The notes under the pieces: generated by a model
The model's database searches: none
Told to the model about the DNA's origin: nothing
Seen by the model: the letters and a program-made list of their open reading frames with translations, nothing else
Translations under genes and position numbers: made by a program
Part shown: positions 1 through 9,623 of the stretch, in pieces
Position numbering within the stretch: position 1 is the first letter of the stretch
Layout: each line of letters opens with the position of its first letter
Origin: Paraburkholderia sp. BL10I2N1
GTDB taxonomy: Bacteria; Pseudomonadota; Gammaproteobacteria; Burkholderiales; Burkholderiaceae
Direction of reading: 5' to 3'
NCBI RefSeq assembly: GCF_004361815.1
Contig: NZ_SNWA01000001.1
Coordinates: 186,001 to 250,000, forward strand
Length of the DNA stretch: 64,000 nucleotides

Positions 1-674
1 GGGCCGCTGTCGTAGGTGACGCTCAGAGTGGCTTCATGCGTGCGCGGGTCGATGAGCGCTTCGGAATGGTAAACCTTCGCGGCGACATAGCGGCGCGCCT
101 GGAGGGCTCTGAGCGACGCGTTCTTCGCGTCGTCCCAGCCGCCCTGTGAAAACGGATCACCTTCATGCAGCGTGAATGCAAAACGCGCGGTATTTTCCTG
201 CTCGGGATCTTCGGTCACCACGGGCCCGCGAAACGACAGCGAAATCGACGAGATGGTGGTTTGCGGCCCCGGATCGACGTTGATGATCACCTCGCGGCGG
301 CCGCCGACGGTACGCACGTCAGTGCGTATGACTGGCGAGAAATACCCTTCCGTCGCAATGAGATCGCGCACCTGCTGCGGCGTGGCGGTCACGAGGAATT
401 CGAACTGATCGTCGCTGATGTCGTTGCGGCTGGCGAAACGGGCGATGTCGAGGTGAGCTTCGAGGAGTTTGCGCAGCGAACGGGGCGAGGTGTTGACGTC
501 GACCCTGTAGGCATCCCGCGCGTGGGCTTCGCTGGCGGTCAGGACGGACATTAGTACGAGCGTCCCGGCGACGAGCCACGCGCGCAGATGCCGCCACGGG
601 CGCGATGTCCCGCGCGCGGCGTAAAGGCGCTTGCCACCGGCTGATACACGCCCAATGCGCGATGGTTCGATCAC
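1..674 (-). CDS. tamA: TamA, autotransporter assembly factor (N-terminal part, runs off window)
   Basis: This is the N-terminal 224 codons of an outer-membrane Omp85-family protein of the translocation and assembly module; the C-terminal beta-barrel lies outside the window. The minus strand is open from the left edge. I chose the GTG at 674 because it leaves a complete signal peptide (hydrophobic LVAGTLVLMSVL, then SEAHA before RDAYRV). The ATG at 551 would cut that signal in half. After the signal come two POTRA-like units, including segments such as ISDDQFEFLVTATPQQV and VDPGPQTTISSISLSFRGP. The family pairs with TamB, whose gene would lie beyond the left edge. The call is firm on the POTRA pattern; the exact start codon is uncertain, because a TTG nine bases upstream (683) is also in frame. 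Confidence 0.8.
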   Translation of the reverse strand, partial: MIEPSRIGRVSAGGKRLYAARGTSRPWRHLRAWLVAGTLVLMSVLTASEAHARDAYRVDVNTSPRSLRKLLEAHLDIARFASRNDISDDQFEFLVTATPQQVRDLIATEGYFSPVIRTDVRTVGGRREVIINVDPGPQTTISSISLSFRGPVVTEDPEQENTARFAFTLHEGDPFSQGGWDDAKNASLRALQARRYVAAKVYHSEALIDPRTHEATLSVTYDSG

Positions 675-1002
675 ACACCCCGCCAAGCAGGACCTCCGGC
701 CATGGTTGAATTGTTCCGCCCGGCACCGCGCAAACGGACCGAAGCTCGTTATTTGACCACATCAGGGCCAGAGAGCCATATCAAATATGGTGTCACGACG
801 GCGCCGCAAAAACGCGCGTGCCGTCTGGCAGCACCTGGGGAGGCGCCTTCCGGCATGACCGCCGCGCCCGCCTTGGACGCCCCTTCCGGCATCTTGTTCC
901 GCGAGTTTTCGACCGCGCGTAACGCTTGCGGTAAAATTGCGTTCGACATCGCCGGTCGCTGCCTGCGCGGCCGCCGCACTTCTCTATCACGGACGTCGAG
1001 CC
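675..1002. other. Intergenic region between tamA and the DUF3460 gene
   Basis: About 330 bases with no convincing gene between two divergent genes, so it should hold promoters for both. A short dyad (CCATAT, loop CAA, ATATGG) lies near 776-790. A plausible sigma-70 promoter reading right is listed separately. I see no RNA gene or repeat. Confidence 0.5.
909..937 (+). promoter_or_regulatory. Candidate sigma-70 promoter for DUF3460-scpA
   Basis: A TCGACC hexamer (909-914) and a TAAAAT hexamer (932-937) are separated by 17 bases, about 65 bases upstream of the DUF3460 start. Both hexamers are near consensus and the spacing is ideal, but this is pattern matching only. Confidence 0.35.
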
Positions 1003-1188
1003 ATGTACCAATCGGACATCACCCAGTTCCTGAATCAGCTGAAGCAGCAAAAGCCCAATCTTGAAGCCGAACAGCGCCGCGGCCGCTCGCTCCTGTGGGA
1101 CAAGCAGCCGGTCGATCTGGACGAACGCGCAACGCAACAGTCGTCGCGCGTGCAACAGACGCCCTACGTCTATTACCAGAACTTCTGA
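1003..1188 (+). CDS. DUF3460 family small protein
   Basis: A 61-residue soluble protein that starts MYQSDITQFLNQLKQQKP and ends TPYVYYQNF. It matches the DUF3460 family, short proteins of unknown function found in beta-proteobacteria just before scpA. It is hydrophilic, rich in Gln, Glu and Arg, and has no membrane segment or signal peptide. Its stop codon lies two bases before the GTG start of scpA, so the two are almost certainly co-transcribed and perhaps translationally coupled. No function can be inferred beyond that linkage. Confidence 0.85.
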   Translation: MYQSDITQFLNQLKQQKPNLEAEQRRGRSLLWDKQPVDLDERATQQSSRVQQTPYVYYQNF

Positions 1189-1190
1189 GC

Positions 1191-2063
1191 GTGTCCACCG
1201 CCGACGAGGCCCGCGCCGCAAAGCAACGTCCCGACGCCGCGCTCGCTGCGCCCGCGACCGACTCGACGCCTGACACCGTCGACGGGATTGCGTTTGCGCG
1301 TCTGTACGGCGAGCCGCTGTTCAAGCTCCCGACAGACCTTTACATCCCGCCGGATGCGCTCGAAGTCTTCCTCGAAACGTTCGAAGGCCCGCTGGATCTG
1401 TTGCTGTACCTGATCCGCAAGCAGAACTTCAACGTGCTCGACATCCCGATGGCGGATGTGACCGCCCAGTATCTGGGCTACGTCGAGCAGTTGCGCAAGA
1501 CGAATCTCGAGCTCGCCGCCGAGTATCTGCTGATGGCCGCGATGCTGATCGAGATCAAGTCGCGGATGCTGTTGCCGGTGAAGAAGCACGACACCGGCGA
1601 GGAAGCGGAAGATCCGCGCGCCGAACTCGTGCGCCGCCTGCTCGAATACGAGCAGATGAAGCTTGCCGCGCAGCGCCTCGACCAGTTGCCGCAGCTTGGC
1701 CGCGATTTCCTGCGCGCGGAAGTCTATATCGAACAAAGTATCACGCCGCGCTTCCCCGACGTGAATTCCGACGACCTGCGCGCAGCGTGGGCCGACGTCA
1801 TCAAGCGGGCCAAGCTGGTGCAGCATCACCGGATTTCGCGCGAGGAGCTGTCGGTGCGCGAGCACATGAGCGTCATCCTGCGGCGGCTGCAGAACGCGCG
1901 TTTCATGGAGTTCTCCGAGCTGTTCGATACGACGCGCGGAGTGCCGGTCGTCGTGGTGAATTTCATCGCGATGCTCGAACTGGCGCGCGAAACGCTGATC
2001 GAGATCACGCAGGCCGAGCCGTTCGCCCCGATCTACGTCCGTCTGGCCTATCTGCCGGCCTGA
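1191..2063 (+). CDS. scpA: ScpA, segregation and condensation protein A (kleisin)
   Basis: ScpA is the kleisin subunit that bridges SMC heads with ScpB in chromosome condensation. The 290-residue product has the family's N-terminal helical domain, with the FEGPLDLLLYLIRKQ motif about 65 residues in, then the conserved region LAAEYLLMAAMLIEIKSRMLLP. I chose the GTG at 1191, directly after the DUF3460 stop. An upstream in-frame ATG at 1095 would overlap that gene by 94 bases and is unlikely. The first 50 or so residues are a low-complexity extension (Ala, Asp, Thr rich) common in Burkholderia homologues. scpB is not in the window. Confidence 0.9.
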   Translation: MSTADEARAAKQRPDAALAAPATDSTPDTVDGIAFARLYGEPLFKLPTDLYIPPDALEVFLETFEGPLDLLLYLIRKQNFNVLDIPMADVTAQYLGYVEQLRKTNLELAAEYLLMAAMLIEIKSRMLLPVKKHDTGEEAEDPRAELVRRLLEYEQMKLAAQRLDQLPQLGRDFLRAEVYIEQSITPRFPDVNSDDLRAAWADVIKRAKLVQHHRISREELSVREHMSVILRRLQNARFMEFSELFDTTRGVPVVVVNFIAMLELARETLIEITQAEPFAPIYVRLAYLPA

Positions 2064-2217
2064 CGGCCGGACCGGCGATGCAAACGCCTGCCCAAGTCTG
2101 GGATATAAGGTGGCATATGAGCTGGCGAAATGCCTCATTTCGGTGCGGCGTCGTCATAAATCCACTACAATCCCGCGCTCCGAACCCCTCTTCACTGCGC
2201 CGGGGAGCGCGCCGTAA

Positions 2218-3111
<894 letters not shown>

Positions 3112-3158
3112 CGCCGCGCACGCAAGTGCATCAAGGCGCCCAAGGCAAAGGAACGGCC

Positions 3159-3545
3159 ATGCAACGCAATATGCTGAAATCGAAGATCCATCGTGCGGCG
3201 GTCACGCACTGCGAACTGCACTACGAAGGCTCGTGCGCGATCGACGAGAACCTGCTCGAAGCGGCGAACATCGTCGAAAACGAGCGCATCGATATCTGGA
3301 ACATCAACAACGGCGAGCGTTTCTCGACCTACGCGATCAAGGGTGAACGCGGCAGCGGCATGATTTCGCTGAACGGCTCGGCCGCGCGACGCGCGCAACT
3401 GGGCGATCTGGTGATCATCGCGGCATTCGCGATGGTCGACGAAGCCGAGCTGAAGGCAGGCTGGAAGCCGGATCTGGTGTTCGTCGACGAAAACAACCGC
3501 ATCAAGGGCAGCCGCGATCACGTGCCGACGCAAAGCTGGACCTGA
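3159..3545 (+). CDS. panD: PanD, aspartate 1-decarboxylase
   Basis: Makes beta-alanine from L-aspartate for pantothenate synthesis. The enzyme is made as a proenzyme that cleaves itself between Gly24 and Ser25 to form the pyruvoyl cofactor; the cleavage site is intact here ([10 protein letters not shown]). At 128 residues it has the standard length. The reading frame is open upstream into panC, but the ATG at 3159 matches the family's start [13 protein letters not shown]. It is followed by a hairpin with a T-rich tail, so it probably ends the transcript. Confidence 0.95.
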   Translation: MQRNMLKSKIHRAAVTHCELHYEGSCAIDENLLEAANIVENERIDIWNINNGERFSTYAIKGERGSGMISLNGSAARRAQLGDLVIIAAFAMVDEAELKAGWKPDLVFVDENNRIKGSRDHVPTQSWT

Positions 3546-3570
3546 GCCAGACCGGCCGCGGTCCCATCAG

Positions 3571-3600
3571 GCGCAGCAAAGCCGACCGCTGCGCTTCTTT
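3571..3600 (+). terminator. Rho-independent terminator after panD
   Basis: Inverted repeat GCGCAGC (3571-3577) and GCTGCGC (3588-3594) with a 10-base loop, followed by TTCTTT. It sits between the convergent panD and ParA-type genes and is well placed to end panC-panD transcription. Confidence 0.6.
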
Positions 3601-3623
3601 ATTGCCCGACGCCGAACGAGCGG

Positions 3624-4253
3624 TCACGCCTTGTTGCTGGTCCAGTCGATGATCGGCTGCCACTGTTCGAGGTCCTTTTCGACGCGGCTTTTCGCAACGT
3701 CCCACAACGTCAGGCCGTGCGCGGCCAGCTGCACGTAGTTCTGGGTATCGCGCAGAAAGCCCAGTACAGGCAGATCCAGCCCCTCGACGAACCGGTGCAG
3801 CTGATCGGCCGACTTCGTCCGCGCATCGACCCGCATGCCGACTACGCCGACCTCGATGGCGCCCTTCCGGACCGCCTTTTCCTTTGCCAGGCGTTCGAGA
3901 AATTCCTGCGTGGCGAGAATATCGAATATCGACGGCTGCAACGGGACGATCACCTTGTCCGCGAGATCCAGCGCGATGCTGAAGCGGTTGCCGTGCAGGC
4001 CTGCCGGGGTATCGATGACCGCATGCTCCAGCCCTTTCGGCGGCCTGGCGGGGGAATCGTGATCGACCTCCCACATTTCGATGGCCGCCAGCGTGCCGGG
4101 CCGGAGCTCGAGCCAGGCGTGGGCTGATTGCTGCTTGTCCAGGTCGGCGAGCGCCACCCACTCGCCGGAGGCTGCGAAGTAACCAGCCAGATTGGTCGCG
4201 AGCGTGCTTTTACCGACGCCGCCCTTCGGGTTCGCCACTACGATTACCGTCAT
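3624..4253 (-). CDS. ParA/MinD-type P-loop ATPase, orphan
   Basis: A 209-residue deviant-Walker ATPase. The N-terminus MTVIVVANPKGGVGKSTLAT holds the signature KGGVGKST with its two lysines; ALADLDKQQSAHAW and HAVIDTPAG correspond to the later switch and Walker B regions. Proteins of this type move DNA or protein cargo by cycling on the nucleoid or membrane. No parB, parS-like site or cargo gene is adjacent, so it is not an obvious plasmid partition pair. Single short ParA proteins beside housekeeping genes are known in Burkholderia, but the cargo is unknown. It converges on panD and is divergent from the thioesterase gene. Confidence 0.8.
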   Translation of the reverse strand: MTVIVVANPKGGVGKSTLATNLAGYFAASGEWVALADLDKQQSAHAWLELRPGTLAAIEMWEVDHDSPARPPKGLEHAVIDTPAGLHGNRFSIALDLADKVIVPLQPSIFDILATQEFLERLAKEKAVRKGAIEVGVVGMRVDARTKSADQLHRFVEGLDLPVLGFLRDTQNYVQLAAHGLTLWDVAKSRVEKDLEQWQPIIDWTSNKA

Positions 4254-4406
4254 GAATTCTCCCGGGAAGAAGGCTGGCCGGACCAGCCGGTTTGCCGTGC
4301 GTTCTCGTCAAGCCGATTCAGGCGTTGATAATATCGGCAAATCCCGCCGCACCGAAGTCTTTGGCGCCGCATTCCTTTTTCTTTTTTGCCCTGGAGTTTG
4401 AACACC

Positions 4407-4826
4407 ATGAGCACGCTTCGCCCGGAATATTCGATCGACCGCCTCCACGAGCGGCAGAAGGGCACCCTTCCTGGTCTGCTTGGATTTCGGGTAGTGTCGC
4501 TGGAGCAGGGGTCGCTGACTGGCGAGTTGACCGTGCGCGCGGAGTTGCTCGCACCTAATGGGTTCCTGCATGCGGCTTCTGTTATCGGGCTTGCCGATAC
4601 CGCCTGCGGGTACGCCTGTCTGGCTCATTTGCCTGAGAAGGCTCGCAATTTCACCACAGTTGAGTTGAAGAGTAATTTTCTGGGTACCGCGACTGAAGGG
4701 GTCGTGCGGACCGTGGCCACGGGAGTTCATCTTGGGCGGAGCACCCAGATTTGGGATGCCAGCGTTTTTGCGCCCGATGGGCGGACTATTGCGCTTTTCC
4801 GTTGTACGCAGATGGTTTTGTATTGA
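4407..4826 (+). CDS. PaaI-family hotdog thioesterase
   Basis: A 139-residue single-domain hotdog protein, likely an acyl-CoA thioesterase of the PaaI/YbgC-like group. Typical features are the central segment APNGFLHAASVIGLADTACGYAC (catalytic acidic residue in the long helix) and the later strand FTTVELKSNFLGTA. I chose ATG 4407 because CTGGAG lies just upstream; an in-frame ATG at 4386 would add seven residues. The substrate cannot be told from the sequence. The last third of the gene uses noticeably more G- and T-ending codons than the neighbours and runs into a T-rich intergenic tail. Confidence 0.8.
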   Translation: MSTLRPEYSIDRLHERQKGTLPGLLGFRVVSLEQGSLTGELTVRAELLAPNGFLHAASVIGLADTACGYACLAHLPEKARNFTTVELKSNFLGTATEGVVRTVATGVHLGRSTQIWDASVFAPDGRTIALFRCTQMVLY

Positions 4827-4867
4827 GGTTTTTTGCTTATTTTATTTGGTGTTGTAGTTTGTTTGCC

Positions 4868-4925
4868 TTTCCTTGATTTTGCTTTTGGTTGATTAGTGTC
4901 GCCCCTGTGCGGGGCGACACCAGTA
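4868..4925. repeat. Hairpin repeat copy A (GTCGCCCCTGTGCGGGGCGAC type)
   Basis: T-rich lead-in TTTCCTTGATTTTGCTTTTG followed by a perfect 10-bp stem with a 5-base loop at 4896-4920 (GTGTCGCCCC, TGTGC, GGGGCGACAC). The same lead-in and stem recur near 58.7 kb, 58.8 kb and, inverted, 59.5 kb. It lies between the convergent thioesterase and DoxX genes and probably also serves as their shared terminator. Confidence 0.7.
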
Positions 4926-4950
4926 AACCACTCACAAAAACTCAAAAAAA

Positions 4951-5367
4951 TCAGGCATTAGCAACCCGCGGCGCCGGAGCCGCCCCAACCGCATAAAGCC
5001 CATTCCCGAGCAAAGCCTGAACAACGAGAGTGACGGCCCAAAAGGCCGGATACTCCCACCCGCCGTTGGGGGAAGCAAACCCCCAACCGTTATGCAGGTG
5101 CGCGGACATCGCGCCGAGCATGAACGGCAACAGCACAATCGCGACCCAGCGAACCTGCACACCAAGAATCAGCGCGATCCCACCAAACAGTTCGACGAAG
5201 GCTGTCACATAGCCAAGCCAGCCGGGCAATCCGAGCGAGACGAAAAAACCCGCCGTTCCCGGCAGGGTAAAAACGAAGATCTTCTGCAGGCTGTGGGCCA
5301 GATAAAGCACACCCAGGGCAAGCCGCAGCAAGGTGGCGGCCGCATCGGCCGTACGGGTCGAGTTCAT
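4951..5367 (-). CDS. DoxX family membrane protein
   Basis: A 138-residue inner-membrane protein with four predicted helices, starting near residues 10-30 (LLRLALGVLYLAHSLQKIF) and then at roughly 45-65, 70-90 and 105-125. The GLPGWLGYVTAFVELFGGIALILG pattern is characteristic of DoxX/DoxD-like proteins, whose role is mostly unknown; some relatives are linked to redox stress or thiosulfate oxidation. It stands alone, with no redox partner beside it. Confidence 0.85.
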   Translation of the reverse strand: MNSTRTADAAATLLRLALGVLYLAHSLQKIFVFTLPGTAGFFVSLGLPGWLGYVTAFVELFGGIALILGVQVRWVAIVLLPFMLGAMSAHLHNGWGFASPNGGWEYPAFWAVTLVVQALLGNGLYAVGAAPAPRVANA

Positions 5368-5503
5368 GTCAGTTCCTCAGAGGTTGAAGGGACGACGCCT
5401 GCGCGTCATCGATGGAACGAACTTTATTCGAACCATTAAAGACGAAAAACCACCTCCATCGCTTAGATTATTTCCTGGCAGGAGTTAATCATCAAAGCAC
5501 CCT

Positions 5504-7024
5504 TCAACCAATCGCCGAAAACAACTTCGCCAGATCAAGGTGTTGGGCCAGCGTATCGGCAAGCCGGTCGAGCGAAGCCTCCCGCAGCGCGGGATAGTCG
5601 ATGGCCTGCGCGTCATCGAGCCCCGCCCAGGCGAGCAAGGCGCCGCACGCAGCAGGTGTGTCGAACAGCCCGTGAACATAAGTAGCGAGAATCTGTCCGT
5701 CGGCGGAAATCGCGCCATCCGGGCGGGCGCCCTTCCCTCCGTCAGCCGCCAGTTGCAGGGCGGCCCGCTCGAGCGCCGGTCCTGCGGTTTCACCCATGTG
5801 AATCTCATAACCCGACACCGCGGCCGGATCCGGAAGCGTCAGGCATCCCGACACGTTTTTTAGCGTCTTGGCCTGCGTCAGCCTCGTCGAAAAATCGAGC
5901 CATCCCAAGCCGGCGACCACCTTCCCCGGCGCGCCCTCGACGCCATAAGGGTCCGCAATCTCCTGCCCGAGCATCTGCATGCCGCCGCAAATACCAATCA
6001 CGCGGCCGCCATAGCGCAGATGGCGTCGCAGCGCGTCTTCCCAGCCTTGCGCCCGCAACCACGCGAGGTCCGCCTGCACATTCTTCGAGCCCGGCAGGAT
6101 CACGAGGTCGGCCGGCGGCGGCACGACGCCCGCGCGCACGTAGCTGAAATCGACCTGCGGATGCGCACGCAGCGCATCGAAATCCGTGTGGTTGCTGATG
6201 TGCGGCAACGCCGGCACGACGACGCGCAGCGTCCGCGCCACATCGCCGGAATGGGTGGCGTGCGGGTCGCGTGGCAGCATATCTTCGGCGTCCAGCGTCA
6301 GGCCGTGCAGATACGGCACGACGCCCAGCACCGGCTTGCCGGTCTTCGCTTCGAGCCAGTCGAGCCCAGGCTTCAGCAGACTGATATCGCCGCGAAAGCG
6401 GTTGATGATGAAGCCCCGCACGCGCGCCTGCTCGCTCTCCGACAGACACGCCAGTGTGCCCGTCAAGTGCGCGAACACGCCGCCACGGTCGATATCGGCG
6501 ACCAGTACGACCGGGCAATCCACGGCTTCCGCAAAACCCATGTTGGCGATGTCGCGCTCGCGCAGATTCACTTCAGCGGGACTGCCCGCGCCTTCGACAA
6601 AGAGGGTGTCGAAGGCGGCCTGCAGGCGCGCGTAAGACTCCAGCACCGCCTCGAATGCGACCGGCTTGTAGTCGTGATACGCCCGCGCATCGAGATTCAT
6701 GCGCGCCTTGCCGTGAATGATCACCTGCGCGCCGCGGTCGCTCGTCGGCTTGAGCAGCACGGGGTTCAGATCGGTATGCGCGGCGATGCCCGCGGCAATC
6801 GCCTGCAAGGCCTGCGCGCGGCCGATCTCGCCGCCATCGACCGTCACCGCGCTGTTGAGCGCCATGTTCTGCGGCTTGAACGGCGCGACACGTACCCCCG
6901 CGCGACGGGCAAGCCGGCACAGTCCGGCGACGAGCGTGCTCTTGCCGGCATCGGACGTGGTGCCCTGGATCATCAGCGTGCCGCGCGGCACATGGATGGC
7001 GTCGAGTGGGGAGGAAGTCGTCAC
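5504..7024 (-). CDS. cobQ: CobQ, adenosylcobyric acid synthase
   Basis: Glutamine-dependent amidase that adds four amide groups to adenosylcobyrinate a,c-diamide. The N-terminal P-loop domain begins with [20 protein letters not shown] (GTTSDAGKS motif). The C-terminal class I glutaminase-like domain has the nucleophile region [12 protein letters not shown]. At 506 residues it has the usual length. I prefer the GTG at 7024; an in-frame ATG at 7063 would leave only 55 bases to the divergent cobU start. It forms the left arm of the cobalamin cluster and is transcribed away from cobU. Confidence 0.92.
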   Translation of the reverse strand: MTTSSPLDAIHVPRGTLMIQGTTSDAGKSTLVAGLCRLARRAGVRVAPFKPQNMALNSAVTVDGGEIGRAQALQAIAAGIAAHTDLNPVLLKPTSDRGAQVIIHGKARMNLDARAYHDYKPVAFEAVLESYARLQAAFDTLFVEGAGSPAEVNLRERDIANMGFAEAVDCPVVLVADIDRGGVFAHLTGTLACLSESEQARVRGFIINRFRGDISLLKPGLDWLEAKTGKPVLGVVPYLHGLTLDAEDMLPRDPHATHSGDVARTLRVVVPALPHISNHTDFDALRAHPQVDFSYVRAGVVPPPADLVILPGSKNVQADLAWLRAQGWEDALRRHLRYGGRVIGICGGMQMLGQEIADPYGVEGAPGKVVAGLGWLDFSTRLTQAKTLKNVSGCLTLPDPAAVSGYEIHMGETAGPALERAALQLAADGGKGARPDGAISADGQILATYVHGLFDTPAACGALLAWAGLDDAQAIDYPALREASLDRLADTLAQHLDLAKLFSAIG

Positions 7025-7118
7025 GAAAATGGCGCAGAAAGGCGGCAGAGGCGAAGGCGGCATTATCCCTCGCGCGCTACATCAAGGTATACGCGGGGAC
7101 AGCCGGTACAATCACGCG

Positions 7119-7664
7119 ATGATTCCACGCGACCTCACCTTCGTTCTCGGCGGCGCCCGCTCGGGCAAGAGCGCGCACGCTGAACAACTCGCCAGCGACA
7201 GTGCCTGTCCCGTCACCTACATTGCGACTGCACGGGTCGCGGATGAGGAATTCGCGCAGCGCGTCGCCCATCATCGCGAACGGCGTCCGGCACACTGGAA
7301 TCTGCTCGAAGCACCCGTCGATCTGGCGGGCGCAATCACTTCAGTCGATGCGCCCGGTCACTGCATTCTGATCGACTGCCTGACGCTCTGGCTCGCCAAC
7401 CTGCTCTGCCCGCCCGATAACGCCCCGCTCGCCGAAGACCCGCACGCACGTATGCTCGCGTTCGAGGCGGCGCTGGTGTCGGCAAGGGGCAGGATCATTG
7501 TGGTCAGCAATGAGATCGGCCTCGGCGTCGTGCCGCTCGGCGCGGCGACACGTCTCTATGTCGACGAAATCGGGCGGCTGAACCAGCGCGTGGCGGCCCT
7601 GAGCACACAGGTCACGATGATGATCGCGGGCCTGCCGCTTTCGCTGAAAACGGCGGGCCATTGA
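7119..7664 (+). CDS. cobU: CobU/CobP, adenosylcobinamide kinase and guanylyltransferase
   Basis: Bifunctional enzyme that phosphorylates adenosylcobinamide and then transfers GMP to it, activating it for nucleotide-loop assembly. The 181-residue protein has the P-loop FVLGGARSGKSAHAE at its N-terminus, the conserved HxxxRP segment (HHRERRPAHW) and the VSNEIGLGVVP motif. Its stop codon overlaps the cbiB start (TGATG at 7662-7666). It is the first gene of the rightward cobU-cbiB-cobD-btuF group. No riboswitch precedes it. Confidence 0.93.
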   Translation: MIPRDLTFVLGGARSGKSAHAEQLASDSACPVTYIATARVADEEFAQRVAHHRERRPAHWNLLEAPVDLAGAITSVDAPGHCILIDCLTLWLANLLCPPDNAPLAEDPHARMLAFEAALVSARGRIIVVSNEIGLGVVPLGAATRLYVDEIGRLNQRVAALSTQVTMMIAGLPLSLKTAGH

Positions 7665-8602
7665 TGATGCTGTCGCTGCCGCTCATCGCAACGCTTGCGA
7701 CTGCCTCGGTCGCCGTCGATCGCTGGCTTGGCGAGCCGCGAACGGCGCATCCGCTCGTCGGCTTCGGCAAGCTCGCAAGCCGTATCGAGGCGCGCCTGAA
7801 TAACGGTGTGCGCGCCCGGCTGATGGGCATCGTCGCGTGGCTGCTGGCAGTCGCGCCGCCTGTGCTGATTGCCGCGTGGCTCGTCACCGTACTGCCGTTC
7901 GGGTATGCCTGCGCCGTGCACGTCGCGCTGCTGTGGTTCGCGCTCGGTGCCCGTAGTCTGCACGACCATATCGCGCCGATTGCGCGCGCGCTTGCAAAAC
8001 GTGATCTCGCAGAGGCGCGCTTGCTGACGTCGCGGATCGTATCGCGCGAAACAGCGCATGCGGACGAAGGCGCGCTATCGCGTGCCGCTGTCGAATCCGC
8101 GCTGGAAAACGGCAACGATGCGATCTTCGGCGCGCTCTTCTGGTTCGCGATTCTGGGCGGCCCGGGCGCACTTGCGTTCCGGCTCGCCAACACGCTCGAC
8201 GCGATGTGGGGTTACCGCACACCGCGCTATCTGCGCTTCGGCTGGGCGGCCGCGCGCTTCGACGACGTGCTTAACTGGATTCCGGCACGCCTCACGGCGG
8301 CGAGCTATGCGGTGCTCGGCGATACGCGCACCGCGCTGCAATGCTGGCGCGAACAGGCGCATCGCTGGGACAGTCCGAACGCCGGCCCGGTGATGGCTTC
8401 AGGCGCGGGCAGTCTGAACGTACTGATCGGCGGACCCGCCACGTATCACGGCGCAACCGAGCAACGCCCGACACTCGGCATGGGTCGCACAGCCAGTGCG
8501 CAGCACGTGACGGCGGCGCTGGTCCTGGTGGAACGGACCGTCATTCTCTGGCTCGCCGTGCTGATCGTGCTGGCGCTTCTGAGCGTACCGTTCCATGGCT
8601 GA
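7664..8602 (+). CDS. cbiB: CbiB (CobD-type), adenosylcobinamide-phosphate synthase
   Basis: Membrane enzyme that attaches the aminopropanol (phosphate) arm to adenosylcobyric acid. The 312-residue protein has several hydrophobic helices and the family motifs VDRWLGEPRTAHPLVGFGK near the N-terminus and ALENGNDAIFGALFWFAILGGPGALAFRL in the middle. It overlaps cobU by one base and cobD by eight bases, which suggests translational coupling. The start ATG at 7664 is favoured over the TTG at 7661. Confidence 0.93.
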   Translation: MMLSLPLIATLATASVAVDRWLGEPRTAHPLVGFGKLASRIEARLNNGVRARLMGIVAWLLAVAPPVLIAAWLVTVLPFGYACAVHVALLWFALGARSLHDHIAPIARALAKRDLAEARLLTSRIVSRETAHADEGALSRAAVESALENGNDAIFGALFWFAILGGPGALAFRLANTLDAMWGYRTPRYLRFGWAAARFDDVLNWIPARLTAASYAVLGDTRTALQCWREQAHRWDSPNAGPVMASGAGSLNVLIGGPATYHGATEQRPTLGMGRTASAQHVTAALVLVERTVILWLAVLIVLALLSVPFHG

Positions 8603-9623
8603 AGCAATCGCGCACGGCGGAAATCTGCACGAAGCGGCGCGACGCTACGGCATCCCGTACGGTGAATGGCTCGACCTGTCGACAGGGATCAATCCGCACG
8701 GCTATCCCGTACCCCCCGTTCCCGCCGAAGCATGGCGACGGCTGCCGGACGAAGGCGACGGTTACGCCGCCTGCGCCGCACACTACTATGGCGCGCCGGA
8801 CACCGCACATGTGCTGCCTGTAGCGGGCAGCCAGGCGGCGATCCGCACGCTGCCGACACTGTTGCCGCGCGGCGTCGTCGGTATTGCGCCGCTCACGTAT
8901 GGCGAATATGCGCCAGCGTTCCGGCGTGCCGGTCATCGGGTCGCCACGCTCGACATATCGAGCGCGAAGTTGCCGGATGAACTGACGCACGCGGTCGTCG
9001 TCAATCCAAACAATCCGACTGCGCAACACGTCCCGGCTGCAACGCTGCTTCAGTGGCATGCCGAACTATCGGCGCGGGGTGGCTCGCTGATCGTCGACGA
9101 GGCGTTTGCTGATGCGATGCCATCGGCGTCGCTTGCGAACCGGACCGATCGCGTGGGACTCGTCGTCTTCCGCTCGCCGGGAAAATTCTTCGGGCTTGCC
9201 GGCGTGCGCGCGGGTTTCGTGCTTGCTACGCCCACGTTGCTCGCTGGCCTGCGTGATGCGCTCGGTGCGTGGACCGTCAGCGGTCCGGCGCGGCATGCGG
9301 TGAGCGCCGCCTTCGGTGATCTCGAATGGCAGCGCGATATGCGCACGCAACTTGAAGCGCAAAGCGCCCGTCTCGCTGCGCTGCTCGGTGCGCAAGGGTT
9401 GTCGCTGCATCGCACGCCGCTCTTCGCATGGACCTGCGATGCGCGCGCTCACGCCCTGCATCATGCGCTCGCACGGCGTGGCATCTGGACGCGCTTCTTT
9501 GCAGAGCCTGCCAGTGTGCGCTTTGGACTGCCCGGCCCCGATGCGCAATGGGCACGTCTTGAGCATGCTCTCGCCGCGAGCATGCGCGAAATCGCTGCCA
9601 CTCCTCGTTTTGACAACCGATGA
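8595..9623 (+). CDS. cobD: Threonine-phosphate decarboxylase (CobD; CobC in Pseudomonas naming)
   Basis: PLP-dependent aminotransferase-fold enzyme that supplies aminopropanol phosphate for the cobalamin side arm. The 342-residue product starts HGGNLHEAARRYG, typical of this family, and has VVVNPNNPTAQ, the region VDEAFAD and the PLP-lysine segment FRSPGKFFGLAGVRAGF. It overlaps cbiB upstream (8 bases) and btuF downstream (ATGA). Its product and the CbiB substrate belong to the same step, which fits the coupling. Confidence 0.92.
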   Translation: MAEAIAHGGNLHEAARRYGIPYGEWLDLSTGINPHGYPVPPVPAEAWRRLPDEGDGYAACAAHYYGAPDTAHVLPVAGSQAAIRTLPTLLPRGVVGIAPLTYGEYAPAFRRAGHRVATLDISSAKLPDELTHAVVVNPNNPTAQHVPAATLLQWHAELSARGGSLIVDEAFADAMPSASLANRTDRVGLVVFRSPGKFFGLAGVRAGFVLATPTLLAGLRDALGAWTVSGPARHAVSAAFGDLEWQRDMRTQLEAQSARLAALLGAQGLSLHRTPLFAWTCDARAHALHHALARRGIWTRFFAEPASVRFGLPGPDAQWARLEHALAASMREIAATPRFDNR

